Source: Propionibacteriaceae bacterium (GTDB lineage Bacteria; Actinomycetota; Actinomycetes; Propionibacteriales; Propionibacteriaceae). Taken from it: a stretch of DNA of 15,358 nt. The notes under the pieces were generated by a model, which made no database searches, had not been told where the DNA came from, and saw only the letters and a list, made by a program, of their open reading frames with translations. Positions 1 through 6,621 of this stretch are shown here, in pieces; position 1 is the first letter of the stretch, and every line of letters begins with the position of its first letter. The DNA lies in the NCBI GenBank assembly GCA_905372155.1, contig CAJPNZ010000079.1, positions 1 to 15,358 of the forward strand. The letters are read 5' to 3'. The position numbers and the translations under genes were made by a program.

Positions 1-78
1 ACGGGCAATCAGCCAGTCGCTGATCTCGACGTAGCGCTGCTTGCGTTTCCCGGTCTCATCCGATGCGGCTCCGGCCAT
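1..78 (-). CDS. GntR-like transcriptional regulator, N-terminus only
   Basis: The first 26 codons of a minus-strand gene run off the window edge. The ATG lies at 78-76, with a GGGAGGAG ribosome-binding site about 13 nt upstream (minus strand). The visible residues MAGAASDETGKRKQRYVEIS, followed by DWLIAR, resemble the start of the GntR winged-helix domain, where a short tail precedes a 'Y..I...L...I' first helix. The gene is divergent from deoC, and a HutC-type operator sits in the shared gap, so it is probably the local regulator of deoC. The ligand-binding domain is outside the window, so the subfamily cannot be read directly. A different helix-turn-helix family is possible. Confidence 0.5.
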   Translation of the reverse strand, partial: MAGAASDETGKRKQRYVEISDWLIAR

Positions 79-183
79 GGTCGTGTCCGATTCTCCTCCC
101 GGGTCCGATACCAGTCGGAAGGCTACAGGACCGGACGTTCCCGGTATGCCTTCCGTGTCGGAACGACCCGTTACCTCAAATGA

Positions 184-191
184 GTATATAC
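184..191. promoter_or_regulatory. Candidate HutC-type GntR operator
   Basis: GTATATAC is a perfect 8-bp palindrome matching the published HutC-subfamily consensus GT-N-TA-N-AC. It lies between the divergent GntR-like gene and deoC, upstream of the deoC promoter, in an AT-rich pocket of an otherwise GC-rich sequence. A TTGTAA direct repeat (195-200 and 211-216) is next to it. Binding is inferred. Confidence 0.4.
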
Positions 192-270
192 AGATTGTAA
201 GAAGAAACTCTTGTAATGCACGGCTTCGTGGCGCGTTTGGGCAGGGTTCGGCATCCTAAATGCCAGCTTG

Positions 271-299
271 TTGCTTTTGCACTCTATACATGTTATGTT
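271..299 (+). promoter_or_regulatory. deoC promoter
   Basis: TTGCTT (271-276) and TATGTT (294-299) are separated by 17 bp, and a TG at 291-292 gives an extended -10. Transcription would start near 306, leaving a leader of about 50 nt that carries the AGGAGG site at 342-347. This is a good match to a housekeeping sigma-70-type promoter. Confidence 0.5.
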
Positions 300-354
300 C
301 TCTGTGTCGATGAGGAACCCGACACCCGAGGAAACGAACACAGGAGGAACCGCA

Positions 355-1104
355 ATGAAACCGACCAAGCCGGCAGCTGAGATGACCATCGCGGAGCTCG
401 CCGCCTACGTGGACCACTCGGTGCTCAAACCGGAGTTCACCCCCGATGAGATCCGCCGAGAGGTCGAGAATGGTATCAGGTACGGCTGCAGGACCGTTTG
501 CGTCAACCCCGCATCCGTCGAGATCGCGGCGCCCCTGTGCGACGGCACCGCCACCGGGGTGTGCGTCGTCGTCGATTTCCCGTTCGGCTGCTCCAGCACC
601 GCCTCCAAGGTGGCCCAGACCCGGATCGCCCTGGAGGGTGGCATCCAGGAACTCGACCTCGTCGCCAACTACGGGTGGATCCGTGGAGGCGAACTGAAGC
701 GTGTGGAGGAGGACATCAGGGCCGTCGTCGAACCGTGCCACGATGCGGGCGTGATCGTGAAGGTGATCCTAGAGACCGATGCCCTGACCCGCGACCAGAT
801 CAGGGCGGCGGCCGAGGCCGCCATCGCCGCGGGGGCCGATTTCATCAAGACCTCCACGGGCTTCTACACGGGAACCAACCAGCACGAGGCCACCGGTGCG
901 TTCGACGACATGGTTGCCCTGATGATGAAGGCTGCTGCGGGACGCTGCCGGGTCAAGGGGTCAGGTGCGATCCGCGACCGGGAACACTTCCTGCGCCTGA
1001 TCGACGCGGGCATCGACCGCATGGGCGTCGGCTACCGCTCCACCCCCGTCGTGCTCGGCGTTGTCGAGGACGGGGCGGGATCGGCGGATGCCGGCGGCTA
1101 CTGA
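355..1104 (+). CDS. deoC: Deoxyribose-phosphate aldolase
   Basis: Cytosolic class I aldolase, 249 aa, cleaving 2-deoxy-D-ribose-5-phosphate to glyceraldehyde-3-phosphate and acetaldehyde in deoxynucleoside catabolism. The TIM-barrel landmarks are in order: VDHSVLKPEFT (19-29), the catalytic Asp in LDLVANYG (Asp101), the Schiff-base lysine in FIKTSTGF (Lys165) and the second active-site lysine in VKGSGAIR (Lys201). The protein ends in tyrosine, as E. coli DERA does (Tyr259), where that residue takes part in catalysis. The ATG at 355 was chosen for the AGGAGG site 7 nt upstream and because the family starts there. The open frame extends upstream to 268, but that part overlaps the promoter. The gene faces away from a GntR-like regulator, and deoD lies 3 kb downstream in the same pathway. 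Confidence 0.95.
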   Translation: MKPTKPAAEMTIAELAAYVDHSVLKPEFTPDEIRREVENGIRYGCRTVCVNPASVEIAAPLCDGTATGVCVVVDFPFGCSSTASKVAQTRIALEGGIQELDLVANYGWIRGGELKRVEEDIRAVVEPCHDAGVIVKVILETDALTRDQIRAAAEAAIAAGADFIKTSTGFYTGTNQHEATGAFDDMVALMMKAAAGRCRVKGSGAIRDREHFLRLIDAGIDRMGVGYRSTPVVLGVVEDGAGSADAGGY

Positions 1105-1160
1105 GCAGGAGATCGCGCGGGGCCGGGCGGTGGAGAGGCCACTCGTGGGAGGATGCATGC

Positions 1161-2049
1161 ATGACCGATTCCCTGAGCGCCGCCCAGGCGAGGCGCGTCT
1201 CGCTGGCGTCCCAGGGGTTCACGGGACGCCGGCCGGTCTCCTCTCCGTCACGGGCGGGCATCGAGAAGGTGGTGCGCGGCCTGAGGGTGCTGCAACTGGA
1301 CTCGGTGAACGTCTTCGAACGCAGCCACTACCTGCCGGTGTTCTCCCGGTGTGGCCTCTACGACAGGACCCGGCTCGATTCCCTGACCGGGGATCCTCCC
1401 GTCCTGACGGAGTGCTGGGCTCACGAGGCTGCCCTGGTGCCGGTCGAGGATCATCCGCTGTTCGAGTTCCGCCGGGCCCGGATGCGCGCCCGCTACGGTG
1501 ATCGCGAGATCTACCGCGACAATCCGCGGCTGCGGGCCTGGCTCCTGGCCCAGATCGCGGAACGCGGGCCGCTGCGGGCCAGCGACATCGACCACGAGCA
1601 CAACCGCCGCACCGGGGCGTGGTGGGGGCTGTCGAGGGTGAAGCGGCTGCTGGAGTACCAGTTCCTGTTCGGGGAGCTGGCGACGGCGGGCCGGGTTCGA
1701 ACGCCGCTATGCCCTGCCGGAACAGGTGCTGCCCGGGCATCTGATCGGGGCCGGGGCGCCCGAGGGCTGGAACTCGCGCGGCGGCGCGCCGGTTGCCGCC
1801 TGGCTGCACCGGGATGCGGCGGTGCCCTCCCGGGTGCACCGGGATGCGCTGCTGACCCCCTTCGACCCGGTGGTGTGGTACCGGCCCCGCGCGGAACGGA
1901 TCCACGGTTTCTGCCGCGACGAGCTGCGTGGCTGGCTGGAGCAGGCGGGATACCACGACATCTGCTTCCACGACGCCGGGGTGGTCGGCAAGGAGGTCGA
2001 TGGCGAACGCCAGGACTTTCCGATGTTCCTGGCGGTCGCGAAGGTCTGA
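1161..2049 (+). pseudogene. YcaQ-like DNA glycosylase fused to methyltransferase tail, frameshifted
   Basis: The ATG at 1161 follows a GGGAGG site. Codons up to about 1695 encode a YcaQ/HTH_42-type winged-helix protein (crosslink-repair DNA glycosylase family in E. coli): LRVLQLDSVNVFERSHYLPVFSR-type N-terminus, ECWAHEAALVP, then GAWWGLSRVKRLLEYQFLFG. One extra base near 1690-1697 (in CGGGTTC) then shifts the frame. Reading continues one frame over with FERRYALPEQVLP and LLTPFDPVVWYRPRAERI, both family hallmarks. At about 1902-1911 family similarity stops, and the last 46 or so codons match the C-terminus of the methyltransferase encoded just downstream (DELRGWLE.AGY..I.FHDAGV). The usual YcaQ C-terminal third is absent. 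The gene is a deletion or recombination chimera that also carries a frameshift, so it is probably inactive. The frameshift alone could be a sequencing error; the chimera could not. Confidence 0.85.
1902..2049 (+). repeat. Methyltransferase 3' remnant, copy A
   Basis: Direct repeat of 2574-2724, clearly homologous base by base, with copy B longer by one codon. It starts at the shared CCACGG(T/C)TTC and runs through the stop codon. It marks where ycaQ-like sequence gives way to methyltransferase sequence. Confidence 0.85.
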
Positions 2050-2064
2050 TGGACCAGAAGGCCG

Positions 2065-2094
2065 TGGCACGGCTTTCGCAACAGAGCATAGGCT
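2065..2094 (+). promoter_or_regulatory. Candidate leaderless promoter of the methyltransferase
   Basis: TGGCAC (2065-2070) and TAGGCT (2089-2094) have an 18-bp spacer. The -10 ends 6 nt before the ATG at 2101, so transcription would start at or next to the ATG. No Shine-Dalgarno sequence is visible. The same TAGGCT plus 6 nt arrangement precedes deoD. Confidence 0.4.
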
Positions 2095-2100
2095 CGGGGC

Positions 2101-2724
2101 ATGGTTGAGAACTTCGACTCGCGGGCCGCGTCCTGGGACGACGACCCGGCGCGACTGTCCCGGGCCCGTCAGGTGGCGGAGACGATCAAGGCGAACCTGC
2201 CACTGACCGGGCGGCCGATCACCGTGGAGCTCGGTGCCGGGACGGGGTTGCTGTCGCGTTGCCTGGCCGACGTGCTCGGGCCCACCACCCTGTTGGACTC
2301 CTCGCCCGCGATGGTCGAGGCCGCGTCGAAGGTCCTGGCGGCAGCCGGATTGAAGGACTGGAACGCCGCTGTGGCCGACCTGTCCGAGGGGATCCCGGGC
2401 GGGCCCTACGAGCTGGTGCTGGCGCAGATGTTCCTCCACCACGTCGACGACGTGCCGGCCCTGCTGGGGTCGCTGCGCCGCTTCGTGGTTCCCGGGGGCG
2501 TGGTGGCGATCGCCGACCTCGACCACGACGCGGACGGCCTCTACCACTCGACGTCCGTCGATTTCCACGGCCACCACGGCTTCCGGCGCGACGAGCTGCG
2601 CGGCTGGCTGGAGGGGGCGGGATACCGCGACATCAGCTTCCACGACGCCGGGGTGGCCAACAAGAAGGTGGTCGGCGGCCAGCGCCTGGACTTCCCATTG
2701 TTCCTGGCGATCGCGAGACACTGA
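2101..2724 (+). CDS. Class I SAM-dependent methyltransferase
   Basis: A 207-aa Rossmann-fold methyltransferase. Motif I is VELGAGTG (42-49), which binds S-adenosylmethionine. The acidic residue ending strand 2 is in LLDSSPAMVE (Asp66). The motif around LVLAQMFLHHVDDV (105-118) and the following strand VVPGGVVAIADLD resemble the UbiE/Methyltransf_11-12 group. The length is normal for a single-domain member. The substrate cannot be read from sequence. The ATG at 2101 has no ribosome-binding site but a well placed -10 box, suggesting leaderless expression. The C-terminal 50 codons are duplicated in the upstream ycaQ chimera, so the ancestor probably had two tandem methyltransferase copies. Confidence 0.85.
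   Translation: MVENFDSRAASWDDDPARLSRARQVAETIKANLPLTGRPITVELGAGTGLLSRCLADVLGPTTLLDSSPAMVEAASKVLAAAGLKDWNAAVADLSEGIPGGPYELVLAQMFLHHVDDVPALLGSLRRFVVPGGVVAIADLDHDADGLYHSTSVDFHGHHGFRRDELRGWLEGAGYRDISFHDAGVANKKVVGGQRLDFPLFLAIARH
2574..2724 (+). repeat. Methyltransferase 3' region, copy B
   Basis: Intact-gene partner of the remnant at 1902-2049. The two copies share the CCACGG junction and the DELRGWLE and FHDAGV codons. Confidence 0.85.
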
Positions 2725-2745
2725 CACCCGCAGGAACCATGAACG

Positions 2746-2774
2746 CCAGCGGCGCGACTTGGCGCCGTCGCTGG
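2746..2774. terminator. Hairpin between convergent methyltransferase and yajQ
   Basis: CCAGCGGCGC (2746-2755) pairs with GCGC (2762-2765) and CGCTGG (2769-2774), leaving a 3-nt bulge and a short loop. A second perfect hairpin, CCGCTG-GTT-CAGCGG (2780-2794), overlaps the yajQ stop codon. There is no U tract, so intrinsic termination is uncertain, but the position between convergent genes fits. Confidence 0.4.
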
Positions 2775-2787
2775 TGACCCCGCTGGT

Positions 2788-3279
2788 TCAGCGGTAGTTC
2801 ACGAACTGGACGGCGAAGTCGTAGTCGGCCTCCTTGATGAGGCGCTGGACCTCCTGGAGGTGGTCGCGTGACTTCGAACTGACCCGCAGTTCGTCGCCCT
2901 GGATCTGCACCTTCACGCCCTTGGGACCCTCGTCGCGCACCAGCTTGGAGATCTTCTTCGCGTCCTCCTGTTTGATGCCCTGCTTGGTGGTGCAGGTGAT
3001 CTTCCACTTCTTCCCGGAGATGCGGGGTTCGCCGGCGTCGAGGGCCTTCAATGAAACCCCGCGTTTGATCAGCTTCGACTGGAACACGTCCAGCACCGCC
3101 TTCGCGCGCTCCTCACCGCTCGACTCGATCTCGATGGCATCCCCGGACCAGCGGATGGAGGAGTCGGTGTTCTTGAAGTCGAAACGTTGCGACACCTCCT
3201 TGGCGGCCTGGTTCAGCGCGTTGTCCACCTCTTGGCGATCAACCTTGCTGACGACGTCGAAAGAGCTGTCCGCTGCCAT
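2788..3279 (-). CDS. yajQ: YajQ family nucleotide-binding protein
   Basis: A 163-aa protein matching the UPF0234/YajQ family over its whole length: start MAADSSFDVVSKVDRQEVDN, then RFDFKNT, KLIKRGVSLKAL, KQGIKQEDAKKISKLV, and the conserved end DYDFAVQFVNYR. The family has two ferredoxin-like domains, binds nucleotides or tRNA-like ligands in vitro, and acts as a cyclic-di-GMP receptor in some proteobacteria. Its role in actinobacteria is not established. The start at 3279 (ATG) is supported by GAGGAGG about 6 nt upstream. A longer in-frame start at 3309 is less likely because it would place that site inside the gene. It converges on the methyltransferase. Confidence 0.93.
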   Translation of the reverse strand: MAADSSFDVVSKVDRQEVDNALNQAAKEVSQRFDFKNTDSSIRWSGDAIEIESSGEERAKAVLDVFQSKLIKRGVSLKALDAGEPRISGKKWKITCTTKQGIKQEDAKKISKLVRDEGPKGVKVQIQGDELRVSSKSRDHLQEVQRLIKEADYDFAVQFVNYR

Positions 3280-3462
3280 GGGTTCCTCCTCGGATCGTGG
3301 GCCACCCATTGTGCCAGCCCCACCCGGTCCTTCTCCCCGCCGCCGCTCCGTCGCTCCACCGCCCGCGAGTTATGTCATTTGGAAAGAAAGTGTGGGGTGC
3401 ACGGTACAAAACCTTTCACCACGGCCTCGAAACTTTTCACGGGAGCCCGCGGCCACCCCGGG

Positions 3463-3492
3463 TTGGACGTATCCGCCCGGCACTGGTACTCT
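3463..3492 (+). promoter_or_regulatory. tRNA-Tyr promoter
   Basis: TTGGAC (3463-3468) and TACTCT (3487-3492) with an 18-bp spacer and a TGG just before the -10. The predicted start is about 18-20 nt ahead of the mature tRNA 5' end. Confidence 0.5.
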
Positions 3493-3517
3493 TTCCGTCG
3501 CTGGTCAGCCAGCGTTC

Positions 3518-3599
3518 GGCAGGTTGCCCGAGCGGCCAAAGGGAGCGGTCTGTAAAACCGTCGGCGTTGCCTACGTTGGTTCAAATCCAACACCTGCCA
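3518..3599 (+). tRNA. tRNA-Tyr (GTA)
   Basis: An 82-nt class II tRNA. The acceptor stem GGCAGGT (3518-3524) pairs with ACCTGCC (3592-3598), with discriminator A3599. The anticodon loop CTGTAAA (3550-3556) carries GTA at 3552-3554 on stem GCGGT/ACCGT. A long variable arm follows (about 3562-3574), as expected for bacterial tRNA-Tyr. The T arm is GTTGG-TTCAAAT-CCAAC (3575-3591). CCA is not encoded and must be added after transcription. Confidence 0.95.
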
Positions 3600-3601
3600 C
3601 T

Positions 3602-3626
3602 GCCCCGGATCGGATGGATCCGGGGC
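3602..3626. terminator. Hairpin terminator after tRNA-Tyr
   Basis: A 10-bp perfect stem, GCCCCGGATC (3602-3611) with GATCCGGGGC (3617-3626), and a 5-nt loop, starting 2 nt after the tRNA. The following CTTGAACTTTCTC is moderately U-rich on the plus strand. It also lies just past the stop of the convergent acetyltransferase gene, so it may serve both strands. Confidence 0.7.
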
Positions 3627-3636
3627 TTGAACTTTC

Positions 3637-4140
3637 TCACGACCCGGTACCCGCCCCGCGACGATGGCAGCGGGCCTCGCCGCCACCCGGGATCCGATAG
3701 GACTCGGCGGCCACGAATCCGAGTCGCAGCGCCAGGCGCTCGGATCGGGTGTTCCCGACCGCGATCATCGCGGTGAGCGGCAGCTGCGGGATGTCCGAGA
3801 GCACCCTGCGCGCCGCGTCGAATGCGATGCCCCGGCCCCAGTAACGCTTCCCGAGCCGGTATCCGAGTTCGACGGATCCCGTCGGTCCCCACTCCGCGTT
3901 CCAGTCGTGAAGGCCCGCGAAGCCGGCTACCCGGCCCTCGACGCACAACGTGTGGAAGCAGTAGCCCTTGGTGCGGAACAACTCGCGCTGGTGGTGCACG
4001 AAATCCTCGTAGTACGCGAGATCCCGCACCCGCCCATCCCCGATCCAACGCATCACCTCGGGATCCCGGAAAAGCAGGTGGAGGGGTTCGGCGTCGGAGA
4101 TCTCCGGTGGTCTCAACACCACATCACCGGTGGCATCCAT
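3637..4140 (-). CDS. GNAT family N-acetyltransferase (RimJ/RimL type)
   Basis: A 167-aa protein with the layout of the Acetyltransf_3 group. It starts VVLRPPEISDAEPLHLLFRD (7-26) and has a central SVELGYRLGKRYWGRGIA stretch. The Arg-x-x-Gly-x-Gly/Ala-type acetyl-CoA pyrophosphate loop is RYWGRGIA, followed by a helix (FDAARRVL). Next come the AMIAVGNTRSERLALRLGF strand and helix, where GNAT proteins carry the conserved 'N..S......GF' signature. It transfers acetyl from acetyl-CoA to an unidentified amine, which could be a protein N-terminus or a small molecule. The ATG at 4140 has no ribosome-binding site but has a TACGAT -10 box 6 nt upstream, so a leaderless message is likely. It is divergent from deoD with only 30 bp between the start codons. 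Confidence 0.85.
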   Translation of the reverse strand: MDATGDVVLRPPEISDAEPLHLLFRDPEVMRWIGDGRVRDLAYYEDFVHHQRELFRTKGYCFHTLCVEGRVAGFAGLHDWNAEWGPTGSVELGYRLGKRYWGRGIAFDAARRVLSDIPQLPLTAMIAVGNTRSERLALRLGFVAAESYRIPGGGEARCHRRGAGTGS

Positions 4141-4170
4141 CCGGTAATCGTACGTGGCTAGGCTCTTGTC
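4141..4170. promoter_or_regulatory. Overlapping divergent leaderless promoters (GNAT / deoD)
   Basis: The 30-bp gap holds a -10 box for each direction at mirror positions: TAGGCT (4159-4164) ends 6 nt before the deoD ATG, and TACGAT (minus strand, 4152-4147) ends 6 nt before the GNAT ATG. Each -35 region must therefore fall inside or next to the other gene's start codon. Neither gene has a Shine-Dalgarno sequence. Confidence 0.5.
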
Positions 4171-4893
4171 ATGTCATCAACTCCGCACTTCTCCCGTGAA
4201 ACCGGTGAGATCGCCCCTCTGGTCCTCATGCCCGGCGACCCGCGTCGCGCCGAACACATCGCCCGGAACCGGCTCGACGGCGCCCAGCTGGTCTCAGACG
4301 TCCGGGGCATCGGAACCTGGACCGGCACCCTCGACGGGGCTCCCGCCACCGTGACCGCCTCCGGGATGGGGGTTCCGTCGATGTCCATCTACGCCACCGA
4401 ACTGTTCTCCCGCCACGGGGTGAGGCGCATCTGCCGGGTCGGCACCTGCGGGGCCTTCTCGCCCAGGGTGCGCATCCGCGACGTCGTGATCGCCTCCGCC
4501 GCACACACCGACTCCTCGGTGGCCACCGTCGCCGTGCCCGGGGTGACGTTGTCGCTGGCACCTACCTTCGACATGCTCGCCGCCGCCGTGGCGCAGGCGC
4601 GACGGGGCAGCGACCGGGCGGTTCACGTCGGTTCCGTGTTCACCAGCGACTACTTCTACCACCCCCGCACCGACATCACCCCGGAGCTGTCCAAGCTGGG
4701 CACCCTCGCGGTCGAGATGGAGGCCGCGGGTCTGTACGCGGCGGCCGCCCGCAACAACGCCGAGGCCCTGGCGGTGCTGACCGTCTCCGATCACCTCCTC
4801 GACCACTCCGCCGACCTCACGGCCACCGAACGCGAAACCATGTTCGAAGACGCCCTCGAGATAGCGGTGGCCGCCCTGCTGGCCCGCGGGTAG
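4171..4893 (+). CDS. deoD: Purine nucleoside phosphorylase, DeoD type
   Basis: A 240-aa, hexameric-type PNP of the PNP_UDP_1 family. It splits purine (deoxy)nucleosides with phosphate into base and (deoxy)ribose-1-phosphate. Visible landmarks are the phosphate-binding MPGDPRRAEHIA (20-31), SGMGVPSMSIYATELF (around 64-80), CRVGTCGAF (around 90-98) including the phosphate-contacting arginine, the ribose-binding VEMEAAGLYAAA (181-192, Glu182/Glu184), and VSDH with the catalytic Asp207 (Asp204 in E. coli). Its length matches the family (about 235-240 aa). Expression is probably leaderless. It complements deoC upstream: together with a phosphopentomutase (not seen here) they degrade purine deoxynucleosides. 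Confidence 0.93.
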   Translation: MSSTPHFSRETGEIAPLVLMPGDPRRAEHIARNRLDGAQLVSDVRGIGTWTGTLDGAPATVTASGMGVPSMSIYATELFSRHGVRRICRVGTCGAFSPRVRIRDVVIASAAHTDSSVATVAVPGVTLSLAPTFDMLAAAVAQARRGSDRAVHVGSVFTSDYFYHPRTDITPELSKLGTLAVEMEAAGLYAAAARNNAEALAVLTVSDHLLDHSADLTATERETMFEDALEIAVAALLARG

Positions 4894-4909
4894 GGCGTCA
4901 CACGAAGCC

Positions 4910-5162
4910 GGTTGAGCCGGCCTGCTCGCTTGGCGAGCTGGTCGTGTCGGAACCTCTCGCACGTGTTCGGGCAGCTGGGGTCGGGTTCTGGTTACTGGGC
5001 GCGGGATGGTTTCGACTCAGCCGTTCGCGTGAGCCTCGCGTGCTGGCTCAACCAGCTTCAGAAGAGATAGGGCGCTCGCGCCCCGCCTCAACCGGCTTGG
5101 TTCTTCTTGAAGCTGGTTGAGCCGATCCTCACGAGCGTCAGCGAGTGGGTCGTGTCGAAACC
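4910..5162. repeat. Cluster of GGTTGAGCC...GTCGAAACC intergenic repeats
   Basis: There are three units of about 45-48 bp. 4910-4954 runs forward (GGTTGAGCC ... GTCGTGTCGGAACC). 5008-5053 is inverted (GGTTTCGAC ... GGCTCAACC). 5115-5162 runs forward (GGTTGAGCC ... GTCGTGTCGAAACC). A partial unit (GGCTTCGACTC) lies near 5186. The cluster fills the convergent gap between deoD and the symporter gene. The ends are conserved and the interiors vary, as in mobile palindromic intergenic repeats. A small GC hairpin (GGGCG-CTCG-CGCCC) sits at 5070-5083. Confidence 0.75.
5087..5121. terminator. Bidirectional hairpin in the deoD/symporter gap
   Basis: CTCAACCGGCTT (5087-5098) pairs with AAGCTGGTTGAG (5110-5121): 12 bp with one G-U wobble and an 11-nt loop (GGTTCTTCTTG). 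It lies between two convergent genes and is formed by two oppositely oriented repeat ends. A terminator role is inferred. Confidence 0.45.
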
Positions 5163-5211
5163 AGGGTGAGTGTGGCAGGGGAGATGGCTTCGACTCGGGG
5201 AGGGGAGTTCG

Positions 5212-6573
5212 TCAGGCGGCGGCTTGTCTGCCGTCCAGTTCGGCGAGGATCTCGGCGTAGCGTTTCTCGTCGAGCCGGTACCCGACGCGCAGGATCAGCC
5301 AGCTCGCCGCGATCAGCACCATGGGAATCAGCAGCATCACCGACTTGAACGCGGCGACGCCGGCGGCCGTCACGTCCTCGACCACCCGGGCGCCGCTGAT
5401 CCCGGAGACCAGCAGCGCCAGGCCGACGAAACCGCTGCCGATGGCGTTCGAGGCCTTGTAGATGAACGGCTGCATCGCCAACGTCACCGACTCGTTGCGG
5501 CGCCCCAGCTTCCACTGCCCGTACTCGACGCAGTCGGCGATGAACATCAGCATCAGCAGTTGGATGAACGCCTGCCCGGTGAACAGCAGCACCCCCGCGA
5601 CCGCCACTACCGTCAGCGACGAACCCGCGAACCAGAACACCACCAGCCCCACCAGGCACAGGAGGGTGGCCAGGGTGTGGATCTGGAAACGACGCAGGAA
5701 CTTCCGAACCAGCGGGAAGAGCGCCAATCCGGCCAGCTGCGTCACCGCGAGGATGGCGGCGAACACCGAATAGGTCGCCTCGTCGCGGTAGACGTACTTG
5801 AAGTAGTAGATGCCGAGGCTCGTGACGGTCATGTAGCCGCCCATGAAACACAGCATCGCCCCCGCCGCCCACAGCAGCTGGTCGTTGCGGCCGATCACCC
5901 GCACCAGCTCCCGGAACGGGGTCTGCGAGGCGGCCACCGTCACCTGCTGCCTGGTGAACAGCAGCGTCAACGACTGGAAACCCAGCATCAGCACCACCAG
6001 CAGCGCCGCGAAGGCCAGCCACCCCAGCTGCTCGCTGCCGAGCAGCCCGCCGAGCGCCTTCGTCGCGGGCACCACCGCCACCACTACCGAGAACAACCCG
6101 AGGTTGGCGCAGATCCTGGCGATCACCCCGATGCGTTCCCGCTCCTTCAGGTCCTGGGAGAGGGCGGGCAGCATGCCCCAGAAGGAGATGTCGTTGATGG
6201 TGTAGGCCACCGACCACACCAGGTAGACCACGGTGAACCAAACCAGGAAGGCCACCCCCGAGATCCCGAGGTCCACGAAGATCCCCAGCGTGGCTGCCCC
6301 CCACAACACCGCACCCAGCGCGATCCACGGTTTGAACTTGCCGAACCGGGAGCGGGTGTTGTCGACGATGACACCCATGAAGGGATCGTTGAGGGCGTCG
6401 AAGATCCGCATCGCCACCAGAACCACCGTCACCACCGCCGTCGCCGACTGCGAGATGTGCAGCACCTCGGTGAGGTAGAACATCAGGTACATGCTGACCA
6501 GCGCGGCCGACATGTCGCGGCCGAGCGTGCCCAGCCCGAAACTCAGCCGATTGCGCCAGAGAGCCGGATTCAT
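5212..6573 (-). CDS. GPH-family sugar:cation symporter (MFS)
   Basis: A 452-aa inner-membrane transporter with about 12 hydrophobic segments. It belongs to the glycoside-pentoside-hexuronide:cation symporter (MelB/LacS/XylP) family. The N-terminal signature RIFDALNDPFMG (56-67), continuing VIVDNTRSRFGKFKPW, carries the paired aspartates (Asp59, Asp63) that bind the coupling cation in MelB. Later come YTINDISFWGMLPALS and an ADCVEYGQWKLGRRNES segment, which is also typical of the family. The substrate is probably a sugar or glycoside but is not readable. The start at ATG 6573 gives the family N-terminus (NPALWRNRLSFGLGTLGRD). The frame stays open to 6705, but that part overlaps the MerR gene and promoter. 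No ribosome-binding site is seen. The gene is divergent from the MerR regulator, which may control it. Confidence 0.9.
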   Translation of the reverse strand: MNPALWRNRLSFGLGTLGRDMSAALVSMYLMFYLTEVLHISQSATAVVTVVLVAMRIFDALNDPFMGVIVDNTRSRFGKFKPWIALGAVLWGAATLGIFVDLGISGVAFLVWFTVVYLVWSVAYTINDISFWGMLPALSQDLKERERIGVIARICANLGLFSVVVAVVPATKALGGLLGSEQLGWLAFAALLVVLMLGFQSLTLLFTRQQVTVAASQTPFRELVRVIGRNDQLLWAAGAMLCFMGGYMTVTSLGIYYFKYVYRDEATYSVFAAILAVTQLAGLALFPLVRKFLRRFQIHTLATLLCLVGLVVFWFAGSSLTVVAVAGVLLFTGQAFIQLLMLMFIADCVEYGQWKLGRRNESVTLAMQPFIYKASNAIGSGFVGLALLVSGISGARVVEDVTAAGVAAFKSVMLLIPMVLIAASWLILRVGYRLDEKRYAEILAELDGRQAAA

Positions 6574-6597
6574 GGCGGAGAGTCTTGCAGGTCGCGA

Positions 6598-6618
6598 GGC
6601 CGGATGGGGAATCCGGCC
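6598..6618. promoter_or_regulatory. Inverted repeat upstream of the symporter gene
   Basis: GGCCGGAT (6598-6605) and ATCCGGCC (6611-6618) form a perfect 8-bp inverted repeat around GGGGA. It lies 25 bp ahead of the symporter ATG and just upstream of the MerR promoter. It could be a second operator or a leader hairpin. Confidence 0.35.
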
Positions 6619-6621
6619 CGG

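Noticed and set aside
306..354. Riboswitch or attenuator in the deoC leader
   Set aside because: The leader is only about 50 nt with no stable stem or known aptamer signature.
1219..2727. 502-codon minus-strand open frame
   Set aside because: Antisense shadow of the ycaQ chimera and methyltransferase. Low-complexity Pro/Arg-rich, with no motif.
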